DNA from: Cupriavidus pauculus | Lineage (GTDB): Bacteria; Pseudomonadota; Gammaproteobacteria; Burkholderiales; Burkholderiaceae | Direction of reading: 5' to 3' | Length of the DNA stretch: 64,000 nt | NCBI RefSeq assembly: GCF_002858765.1 | Contig: NZ_PJRP01000001.1 | Location: 939,366-1,003,365, forward strand | In this document: positions 8,273 through 18,100 of the stretch, piece after piece | How the letters are laid out: each line of letters begins with the position of its first letter | Position numbering within the stretch: position 1 is the first letter of the stretch | Notes under the pieces: generated by a model | What the model was told of the DNA's origin: nothing | Database searches by the model: none | Seen by the model: only the letters and a program-made list of their open reading frames with translations | Translations under genes and position numbers: made by a program

Positions 8273-9164
8273 ATGCAAGCCACGCAAACTTCCTTCCAGG
8301 GCATCTGGCTGCCGCTGGTGACCCCCTTTGTTGACAATACCGCCGACCGCGCCGTCGATCATGTTGCGCTGCGCCGCATGGTGATGCACTACCGTGCCAC
8401 CGGCCTGGCCGGGTTCGTGGTCTGTGGCAGCACGGGCGAGGCCGCCGCGCTCGACGAGCCCGAGCAACTGGCCGTGCTCGATACGGTGTTGGAAGCGGCC
8501 GCCGGCCTGCCGGTGGTGATGGGACTGGCCGGTAACCACCTGGGGCATGCCATGGCGCGGCTGGAGCGGCTCAACAGCCGTCCGCTGGCTGGGGTGCTGG
8601 CGCCCGCGCCCTATTACATTCGCCCGTCGCAGGCGGGTTTGCGCGACTGGTTCGCGCGGCTGGCCGACGCCGCGCGGGCGCCACTGGTGCTCTATGACAT
8701 CCCATACCGGACCGGCGCCACGCTGACGCTGGACACCCTGCTGGCATTGGCTGACCACGACAATATCGTCGCCATCAAGGATTGCGGCGGCAATGCGCAG
8801 ACCACCCAGGCGCTCATCGCCGATGGCAGGCTGTCAGTGTTGGCGGGGGAGGATCACCAACTGCTGGGTACGCTGGCATTGGGCGGACGCGGAGCGATCA
8901 TCGCCTCGGCGCATTTCCGGCCCGAACTGTTCGTGGAGATCTGGCGCGCCGTGGAAGTAGGGCGGCTCGCAGACGCGCGCCGCCTGTTCCATGCGCTGAT
9001 GCCGCTGATGCTGGCGCTGTTCGCCGAGCCCAACCCCGGGCCGGCCAAGGCGTTGCTGGCCCGGCTGGGCTGGCTGGCCGACACGCTGCGGCCACCAATG
9101 ACATCGGCATCGCCGGAACTGGCTGACCAGCTTGCGGCGCTGCACTATGCGCTGGACGACGTGA

Positions 9165-9178
<14 letters not shown>
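8273..9178 (+). CDS. dapA: dihydrodipicolinate synthase/N-acetylneuraminate lyase family protein (DapA-like)
   Basis: Class I aldolase-type lyase of 301 residues, length typical for DapA. The family motifs are visible: [10 protein letters not shown] at the N-terminus, [12 protein letters not shown] (phosphate/carboxylate loop), YDIPYRTG with the catalytic tyrosine at about residue 141, and IVAIKDCGG with the Schiff-base lysine at about residue 169. It may make 4-hydroxytetrahydrodipicolinate for lysine, but the family also includes several sugar-acid lyases and this may be a second copy, so the gene name is tentative. Start chosen from GGAG at 8261-8264. Its end overlaps the convergent hemL gene by 14 bases. 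Confidence 0.8.
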
Positions 9179-10457
<1,279 letters not shown>

Positions 10458-10710
10458 GGAATTCTGACCAAAAAGAAGATTCGGGAAGACAGGCGTCCGG
10501 CCGGGGGCGGCTGCTCGCGTGCCTGGCGGCGGGTTGCCCGAAATGCGGGCAATCCTGGCCGAAAGGGTGCCGTTCAGGCGGCATCTGCACGTCAAATTGC
10601 ACGAACGCGGCGATATTGGGCCATTTGCGCTGGCCCATGGGTGGCGTCATCGGCGCCGATTGGGTACCATCATGCGCTGGATTTTAATGGAGACTGGCAA
10701 GAGCCTGCAT

Positions 10711-10881
10711 ATGGAATACAAGACTTGGATGTGCCTGATTTGTGGCTGGATCTATGACGAGGCCACCGGCGCGCCGGAAGACGGCATCGCCGCGGGTACC
10801 AAATGGGAGGACGTGCCCATCAACTGGACCTGTCCGGAATGCGGGGCACGCAAGGAAGATTTCGAGATGGTGGCCATCTGA
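10711..10881 (+). CDS. rubA: rubredoxin
   Basis: Small electron carrier of 56 residues with a single iron bound by four cysteines: CLIC near residue 8 and CPEC near residue 41, the CxxC...CPxC layout of rubredoxins, with the intervening GWIYDEATGAPEDGI and KWEDVPINWTCPECGARK. The start MEYKTWMC gives the canonical length. Located between hemL and pilG, a neighbourhood that recurs in Burkholderiaceae. Redox partner unknown from this sequence. Confidence 0.96.
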   Translation: MEYKTWMCLICGWIYDEATGAPEDGIAAGTKWEDVPINWTCPECGARKEDFEMVAI

Positions 10882-11236
10882 GGCTTGTCGTCCGGAAATG
10901 GCCGTGCGTCGCGCCAAAGCGACAGAACGGCCGGTGACGCCGGGGTGTCCTGATTGACGGCCCCCCCACGAGTTGTCACACTCTGCGGCAAAACTGAACA
11001 TCCGTCCGGCCGCGCCGCCATTGGCAGGCTGAAGACGGGGTGCCGCGGCACAAGAACATTGCAGTAACAGGCAGGCGCGGACAAGAAGCGCGCCGCCACC
11101 GGCAGGGTAGCCGGGTATTTTTTGACTGGGAATTGGAAAATCGGGGGCCGCCGGCCAGCCATTCATGGCGCCGTGCGGAAGTTCTCAAGTGAATGCCTAC
11201 GCCTGTTGTGTCACGCAGGACGTGGGTCGCGGGAAC
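10882..11236 (+). other. intergenic region before the pil-chp operon
   Basis: About 355 bases between rubredoxin and pilG with no gene. It should hold the promoter of the pilGHIJ-chpA operon. TTGTCA at 10974-10979 is a possible -35 element, but no good -10 follows at the right distance, so no promoter is called. Confidence 0.4.
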
Positions 11237-11734
11237 ATGATGCGGGTCACTCAAACAGAACAAGATATGTCTGTCGATGGGGTCAACGCCGGCGGCACCG
11301 CCGGTGCCAGCGAGGCATCCACAGCGCGCAAGGCCGCTGTGAAGGTGCTCGTGATCGACGACTCCAGCACCATCCGCCGGACGGCGGAAATATTCCTGAC
11401 CCAGGCAGGCTTCCAGGTCATGCTGGCCGAGGACGGCTTCGAGGCGCTCGCCAAGGTGGGTGACCTGCATCCGGACGTCATCTTCTGCGACATCCTCATG
11501 CCGCGGCTCGATGGCTACCAGACCTGCTCCCTGATCAAGAAAAGCCCACGCTTCCACGCCATCCCCGTGATCATGCTGTCGTCCCGCGACGGCGTGTTCG
11601 ACCGCTCGCGCGGCAAGCTCGTCGGTGCGCACAACCATCTGGCCAAGCCGTTTTCCCGCGAAGCCCTGCTGCAGGCGGTACAGACCTGCCTGGCGGGCTG
11701 CGTGCCGGAAGAGGGTGCGGCCGTGGCGGCATGA
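11237..11734 (+). CDS. pilG: twitching motility response regulator PilG
   Basis: Single-domain CheY-like receiver, first gene of the type IV pilus chemosensory operon. After an N-terminal extension of about 35 residues comes the receiver fold: VLVIDDSSTIRRTAEIFL (acidic pair), DVIFCDILMPRLDGYQT with the phosphoacceptor aspartate, VIMLSSRDG and HLAKPFSREALL with the conserved lysine. PilG is phosphorylated by ChpA and promotes pilus extension in Pseudomonas. The start is uncertain: ATG at 11237 has a GGGAA element; ATG at 11267 is also possible. Confidence 0.88.
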   Translation: MMRVTQTEQDMSVDGVNAGGTAGASEASTARKAAVKVLVIDDSSTIRRTAEIFLTQAGFQVMLAEDGFEALAKVGDLHPDVIFCDILMPRLDGYQTCSLIKKSPRFHAIPVIMLSSRDGVFDRSRGKLVGAHNHLAKPFSREALLQAVQTCLAGCVPEEGAAVAA

Positions 11735-11767
11735 TGCATGCCGCCCGAAGTATCCAGGAATAAAACA

Positions 11768-12136
11768 ATGACCATCAGCAAAATCCTTATCGTCGACGAT
11801 TCGCCCACCGAAGCCCTGTTCATGTCCGACCTGCTTGGCAAGAAGGGCTTCAAGGTCTCCGTGGCCGGCAACAGCGAACAGGCCATGACGCGCCTCGAGG
11901 CGGAAACCTTCGACCTGATCCTGATGGACGTGGTGATGCCGGGCCAGAACGGCTACCAGGCCACCCGCGCGATCAAGCGCGACGACCGCTTCAAGGACAT
12001 CCCCGTGATCATGTGCACCAGCAAGGGCCTGGAGACGGATCGCATCTGGGGCATTCGCCAGGGCGCTTCCGACTACATCGTCAAGCCGGTGGACGGCGAG
12101 GAACTGCTTTCGAAGATCGCCGCGCTGGCGCACTGA
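11768..12136 (+). CDS. pilH: twitching motility response regulator PilH
   Basis: CheY-like receiver of 122 residues with no output domain. Key residues: ILIVDDSPTEALFMSDLL, LILMDVVMPGQNGYQATRAI (phosphoacceptor Asp about residue 52), IPVIMCTSKG and DYIVKPVDGEELL. The second regulator of the Chp system, associated with pilus retraction and phosphate removal in Pseudomonas. Begins 33 bases after pilG with an AGGA site. Confidence 0.93.
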   Translation: MTISKILIVDDSPTEALFMSDLLGKKGFKVSVAGNSEQAMTRLEAETFDLILMDVVMPGQNGYQATRAIKRDDRFKDIPVIMCTSKGLETDRIWGIRQGASDYIVKPVDGEELLSKIAALAH

Positions 12137-12217
12137 GCGCCGCGGTAGCCTAGGGGCCGGAGTGGGCGCGGGTGTCCCGTCGGGGGACGCCGGCGGCGCC
12201 CGCGCACGGCCATGACA

Positions 12218-12246
12218 ACTGGTTTCACCACTGGTTTCCAGGTTTC
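12218..12246 (+). repeat. short tandem direct repeat before pilI
   Basis: ACTGGTTTC occurs at 12218-12226 and 12230-12238, 12 bases apart, followed by a partial third copy (GGTTTC at 12241-12246). It lies in the pilH-pilI gap just before the pilI start. Role unknown; it may affect translation of pilI. Confidence 0.45.
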
Positions 12247-12260
12247 ACTGGTATCCGATC

Positions 12261-12812
12261 ATGAACGCGCCGCGCCAAGACATCCGAACCCGCCAGACTC
12301 GCCAGACCCGCCTGCATGACTATCAGGCCATGCTGGCCCGGCGCCTGCGCGAGGCGCGCAACCTGCCCGCGGTCGACAGCTACCTGGGCGTGCTCGTGGG
12401 CCAGCGCAACTGGCTGCTGCCGCTGATGGACACCGGCGAGGTGCTGGAGATGCGCGCGCCGGCGGCCGTGCCGCTGACGCAGCCGTGGTATCGCGGCCTG
12501 GTCAACGCGCGGGGCAACCTGCTGGGCGTGATCGACTTCGGCATGTTCTGCGGCGAAGGCCCGACCCCGGTGCAGCCGGGCAGCAAGATCGTGGTGCTGT
12601 CGCGCCATGTGGAACGTGCCTGCGGCATCATCGCCACGCGCGTGGTGGGCCTGCGGCACGCGGTGGACCTGACGCCGGCCGGTGGCGCAGAACCCGAAGC
12701 CTGGCGTGGTGCCGCCTTCGCGGACCGGGACGGGCGCGATTGGCAGGTGCTGGATATCCGCCAGTTGCTGGATGCGCCGGCATTCCTGCAGGCTGGCCGC
12801 GATGCGGCCTGA
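12261..12812 (+). CDS. pilI: CheW-like adaptor PilI
   Basis: CheW-domain scaffold of 183 residues that links the PilJ chemoreceptor to the ChpA kinase. Seen: SYLGVLVGQRNWLLPLMDTG, EVLEMRAPAAVPLTQPWYRG, LVNARGNLLGVIDFGMF and the final WQVLDIRQLLDAPAFLQAG, matching the PilI/CheW fold. The position between pilH and pilJ settles the name. Starts 124 bases after pilH, the largest gap in the operon. Confidence 0.9.
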   Translation: MNAPRQDIRTRQTRQTRLHDYQAMLARRLREARNLPAVDSYLGVLVGQRNWLLPLMDTGEVLEMRAPAAVPLTQPWYRGLVNARGNLLGVIDFGMFCGEGPTPVQPGSKIVVLSRHVERACGIIATRVVGLRHAVDLTPAGGAEPEAWRGAAFADRDGRDWQVLDIRQLLDAPAFLQAGRDAA

Positions 12813-12867
12813 AGCCTGACGCCTGAGCACAAGAACCAAACAGAAAACGAACAAACAGAGGGTTGCC

Positions 12868-15063
12868 ATGGGAATCAAGAAGATCAGCCTGGGCCGTCGC
12901 ACCGCTACCGCCGGTGCCGCTGCCGACGCGGCGCCGCCGCGCGCATCGGTATTTGCCAAGTCCGGCGCAGGCCGGGGTGGCGCGGGCCAGACGCCGGTGG
13001 AGATGATGTCCGGCTGGCTGACGCGGATGCCGTTCTCCTCCCAGCAACGATTGCTGACGGGCGGCGTGGTGGCATCGCTGCTGGCGCTGCTGGCGTCGGT
13101 CTATCTTGATAACCGCCAGGCCAACAACGGCGCGGCGCAGATCGAGATCGCCGGTAATATGCTGATGCACTCGCAGCGCCTGGGCAAGGCAGTGCCGGTG
13201 GCGCTGCTCGGTAACGCGCAGGCATTCACGCAGCTGCGCCAGTCCAAGGAACAGCTGACCGCCGACTTGCTGGCGCTGCAGAACGGTAGCGACGAAAAGC
13301 ACGTGCGCGCCACGTCCGGCCCGGCCGAGCCGCTGCTCGAAAAGGCGTTCGGCTCGTGGAAGCGCTCGGAAAAGAGCGCGGCCGACGTACTGGCCCAGCA
13401 GCCCATCCTGACGACGATCGGCCAGACGCTGCAGATCTTCAACGCGTCGAACCCCGAACTGCTCGAAGCCGCCGAACAGGTGGCCGCCATCAAGCTGCAG
13501 GCCGGCTCGAACACGCGCGAGGTGGCCGCTTCCGCGCAACTGGTGATGCTGACGCAGCGCCTGGGCAAAAACCTGAACGAATTCCTCTCGGGCGAAGGCG
13601 TCAACCCCGAAACCGCGTTCCTGCTGGGCAAGGACACCAACACCTTCCGCGAAACGCTGGACGGCCTGACCAACGGCTCCGAAGCGCTGCGCCTGGCGCC
13701 CGCCAGCGACGCCGAGACGCGCAACTACCTGCAGCAGCTGTCGCAGCGTTTCGAGGCGGTGCAGAAGACCACGCAGACCATTCTGCAGAACCTGCCCGGC
13801 CTGATCGCCGCCAAGCGCGCGCAGCAGCAGATCTTCAATGACAACGAGGCACTGCGCGGCGAGCTGTCCGAACTGCAGACGTCGTACGCCGAGGGCGCAC
13901 GTTTCCGTCCGTGGACGTTTGGCGCCATGGTGGTGTCGGCCGTGGCCACGCTGCTGTGCCTGGCCGGGCTCGCGGCGCTGTACCTGCGCGATTCGCGCGT
14001 GCGTACGCTGGAAGCCGAAGCGCGTGAGCGTGAAGCCGAAGCGCGCCGCCTGGAGGAAAAGCGCAACAACGACGCCACCCAGAAGGCCATTCTGCAGCTG
14101 ATGAACGAGTTGCAGGACATCGCTGACGGCGACTTGACGCGCCAGGCCACCGTGACCGAGGACATCACCGGCGCCATTGCCGACTCGGTGAACTACACGG
14201 TGGAAGAACTGAAGGAACTGGTGGGCCGCGTGCAGCAGACCGCCGGACAGGTGCAGCACGCTTCGTCGCAGGTGCAGGACACCTCGGTGCAGCTGGCGGC
14301 CACGACCGAAGAGCAGTCGCGCCAGATTCGCCAGACCGGCGAGTCGGTGGTGGAGATGGCAGACCGCATCACGCAGGTATCGCGCGGCGCGGCTGAATCC
14401 GCCAACGTGGCACGTGCGTCGCTGTCCGCTGCCGAGCAGGGCCAGCACGCGGTGCAAAACGCCATCGCGGGCATGAACGACATTCGCGACCAGATTCAGG
14501 AAACCTCGAAGCGGATCAAGCGCTTGGGCGAATCGTCGCAGGAGATCGGTGAAATCGTCGAGCTGATCTCGGACATTACCGAACAGACCAACGTGCTGGC
14601 ACTGAACGCCGCCATCCAGGCGGCTTCGGCGGGCGAAGCAGGCCGCGGCTTCTCGGTGGTGGCGGAAGAAGTGCAGCGACTGGCCGAACGCTCGGGCGAG
14701 GCAACCAAGCAGATTGGCGCGCTGATCCGCACGATTCAGACCGACACGCAGGACGCCGTGCACGCCATGGAGCAGAGCACGGCGGGCGTGGTGGAAGGTG
14801 CGCGACTGTCGGACAACGCCGGTGCCGCACTGGTGGAAATCGGACGCGTGTCGCGCCAGCTGGCCGAGCTGATCGAACAGATCGCGCAGACCACGTCGCA
14901 CGAGGCGGGTCTGGCCACCAACGTGGCCCACCACATCGAAGGCATCCTGCAAGTCACCGCGCAAACGACGGCCGGCACGCGCCACACCGCCACGTCGGTG
15001 CGCCAGCTGACCGCGCTGACCGAAGAGCTGCGTAACTCGGTGTCGCGATTCAAGATCGCCTGA
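12868..15063 (+). CDS. pilJ: methyl-accepting chemotaxis protein PilJ
   Basis: Chemoreceptor of the type IV pilus Chp system, 731 residues. A cytoplasmic N-terminus is followed by a first membrane helix ([17 protein letters not shown], about residues 68-84), a large periplasmic PilJ-type sensor (type IV pili methyl-accepting N-domains, including [15 protein letters not shown] and [15 protein letters not shown]), a second helix ([19 protein letters not shown], about residue 355), a HAMP-like linker and the signalling hairpin ([20 protein letters not shown] near residue 570). Directly follows pilI and precedes chpA by 38 bases. Confidence 0.94.
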   Translation: MGIKKISLGRRTATAGAAADAAPPRASVFAKSGAGRGGAGQTPVEMMSGWLTRMPFSSQQRLLTGGVVASLLALLASVYLDNRQANNGAAQIEIAGNMLMHSQRLGKAVPVALLGNAQAFTQLRQSKEQLTADLLALQNGSDEKHVRATSGPAEPLLEKAFGSWKRSEKSAADVLAQQPILTTIGQTLQIFNASNPELLEAAEQVAAIKLQAGSNTREVAASAQLVMLTQRLGKNLNEFLSGEGVNPETAFLLGKDTNTFRETLDGLTNGSEALRLAPASDAETRNYLQQLSQRFEAVQKTTQTILQNLPGLIAAKRAQQQIFNDNEALRGELSELQTSYAEGARFRPWTFGAMVVSAVATLLCLAGLAALYLRDSRVRTLEAEAREREAEARRLEEKRNNDATQKAILQLMNELQDIADGDLTRQATVTEDITGAIADSVNYTVEELKELVGRVQQTAGQVQHASSQVQDTSVQLAATTEEQSRQIRQTGESVVEMADRITQVSRGAAESANVARASLSAAEQGQHAVQNAIAGMNDIRDQIQETSKRIKRLGESSQEIGEIVELISDITEQTNVLALNAAIQAASAGEAGRGFSVVAEEVQRLAERSGEATKQIGALIRTIQTDTQDAVHAMEQSTAGVVEGARLSDNAGAALVEIGRVSRQLAELIEQIAQTTSHEAGLATNVAHHIEGILQVTAQTTAGTRHTATSVRQLTALTEELRNSVSRFKIA

Positions 15064-15101
15064 CGCCGGCCCGTACGTTGACGGCCGCACCGGAACTGGT
15101 C

Positions 15102-18100
15102 ATGTCCCTGAATTCCATCCTCACCAGCGACGAGGCCGCCACGGCCGCGTCGCAACCGCATGCCACGCCGGATACGGCCGCAGCCGGGGTTCCGGCTGCC
15201 CCGCAGCGCGACCTCTCGGTGCTGGCCTGGCTGGCGCCAAGCCTGCGCACCGCGCTGGACGACGCCGCGACCGAGCTGGGCCACTATGTCGACGAAATCC
15301 GGCAAACGCCGGAAGCGCTGGGCGCCCGCGACACCACGTCGCTGCGCCTGGCCGGCCAGCACCTGCACCAGGCCGCTGGCGCCGTGCATATCGTCGGCCT
15401 GCGCGGGGTGGATGCCTACTGCCAGGCGCTGCGCCGCCTGCTGGAAGCCGTCGATGCCGGCACCGTGGCCGCCGACGCCGCCATGCTGGCGGTGTTCCGC
15501 ACCGGCGTGCAGGCACTGGCCGAATACGTCGACGACCTGATGACGGGCGACGCGGAAGACCCGCTGCGCCTGTTCCAGCCCTATGCCGCCGCGCTGACGC
15601 TGCTGAAGGAAGATCGAGTGCATCCGGCCGACCTGTGGCTGGAAGAGCTGCAGATGCTGCCCGGCATCGTGCTACCCACGCGCTCGGCGTCGGCCGTCAC
15701 GCGTGCGCGCCAGCGCTTCGAGGCCGCACTGCTGAAGGCGCTGCGCCTGCCCACGCCCTGTACGGAAACCTCGCTGCTGCGCGAGGCCTGGCTGCCGCTG
15801 CAGTCGGCACTGGACGACGTGCGCAACCACGAACAGGACGCGCGCCGTACCACCGACACACCCGATCGCGGCATCTGGCACACGCTGGCCATGGTGTTCC
15901 GCGCGCTGGCCCACGGCCTGTTGCCGTCCGACCTGCTGGCCAAGCGCTTTGCCGCCCGTACCCACCTGCTGGTGCGCCAGTACCTGCAGGGTCAGGTGCG
16001 CGTGCCGCAGGCGCTGCTCAACGACGCCGTCTTCCTGCTGGTCAGCACCGGTTTGACCCCGGACGGCCCCGAGGACACGACGCCGCCCGTGGTGCAGGCC
16101 GCCGTGCAGGTGCTGCGCGTGGATATCGCACGCAGCCTGCAGGCGTACCGGGTAGACCCGGCGCACGTGGTGGCGCGGGCCGATTACCGGCAACGCTACT
16201 ACGGCTGGCTCGATCCGATCGATACGCGCAACCTGCAGCATGCGGCCACCGCCATCGAGCGGGCCGCCGCCGACGACCAGTCGGGCTGGGAACTTGCGCT
16301 GGCGTCGCTGGCCGAGGCCGCCATGCCGCTGGCGCAGCCAGCGCTGCAGCAGTGCCTGACCGCAGCTGCCGCATACGCGGGCCGGCAGCCGGCGGGCGAT
16401 GCACTGGGCCGTGGCGGCGTGGCGCTGTTCCTGGCACGGGCGCTGGCCATGCCGTGGCGCGTCCACGGCAAATCCGGCCATGCATCGGCGGCCGAGTTTG
16501 CCGTGCGCTGCGAGACACTGACCACCTGCCTGGCCGACCCCGATGCGGCAGCGCCCGCGTGGCTGGCCGAGCTGGTGCAGTCCGCCGGCGCCCAGGCGCA
16601 GCGGACCGAAGCCGTGGCACAGGTGCGTGCCCAGTTGGATAGCGGTGAATCGTGGCTCGATACTTATGACCGCAATGTGGCACGCGCCGACGCGGGCAAT
16701 GCGCTCGACGACGCCGCGCAGGCCTTTGGCGCGCTGCTGGCCTCCATCGAACGCATCCACGGCAGCGCCGCGCTGCCCGAGGGCATCGACGACGAGACCG
16801 ACGCCGCGCTGGCGTCGGTGCGCTCGGTGCTGCAACGGCTTGGCGTGCTGCGTGAAACCACCGACCACACCGCGCGTATCGACCAGTTGTCGGATATCGC
16901 CGCAGAACTGGGCGCGGTCCACGCATTTGCCGACCTGCTCGAATTCGGCCGCAAGCAGAACGATGCTGCCGGCGACGATCCGTTCGCGCTGCACACGCAA
17001 CGCCACGACGCCGCGCCGCAAGGCGCGCTGGGCGTGGCGCGCAGTGCCGCGATGGACGCCATTCGCGTGGCCGCCACCGCCGATTCCCCCGAAATCCAGC
17101 GGCTGCGTGCCGCGCTGCAGGCGGTATCCGATCAGGCTGCCATCGACGACGATGCCGCGCTGCGCCGCCAGGCCAGCGAGGCCACCACGCAGCTCCACGC
17201 GTGGCTGGCCGGTAGCGAATCGGCAGCCGAACGCATGGTGGTGGCGCTGGCCGACCCGTTGCCCGCCGCCGTTGCGCCGGTGACGGCAGCGCCAGTCGTG
17301 GCGTCGATGCCGGTCGATGCCGCCGCGATCGACGCCGAACTGCTAGAAATTTTCCTGGCCGAGGCCGAAGAGGTGCTGGGCAATATCGCCACCGACCTGG
17401 CTGGCGGCATGGACGCCCTGCGCGATGCCGACGTGCTGAGCCGCCTGCGCCGTGCCTTCCACACGCTCAAGGGATCGAGCCGCATGGTCGGCCTGAACCG
17501 CTACGGCGAAGCGGCCTGGGCCGTCGAACAGGTAATGAACCTGTGGATTGCCGAGGCGCGCGAGTCGGTGCCCGAACTGCCTGCCCTGCTGCAACAGGCG
17601 CACGATCAGCTGCGCGAATGGGCGCTGGCCCTGCTTGAGGATCCGTCGACGCTGCGTGACATCGCCCCGCTGGTGGACGCTGCGCAGGCGCTGCGCGAGC
17701 CGGGCGGCATGGCAACCGGCGACGCCGAAGCCGACCCGATCGATTCGCTTGATGCGCTGCTGGCCCAGGCGTCCGCGCCGCTGGCATCGGTGGGCACCCG
17801 GTTGTCTGCCGCCGAACCGGTGGGTCTGCCGACCGCCACCGCCGATACTGCCGACCAGGCTGGCACCGACGACAACGTGCTGCCGTTCCGCCTGTCCGGC
17901 GGCCTGGCCGACGATGACGAGGGCTACAAGGTCATTGGCCCGGTTCGCATCGGTCTGGCGCTGTACAACGTCTACTTGCAGGAGGCCGACGACCTGCTGC
18001 GCCAGTTCGCCACGGACCTGTCCGAGTGGCGGCACGAGAATCATCCGTGCCCGAGCGAGCTGGCCCTGCGCGTGGCGCACACGCTGCAAGGCAGCGCGTC

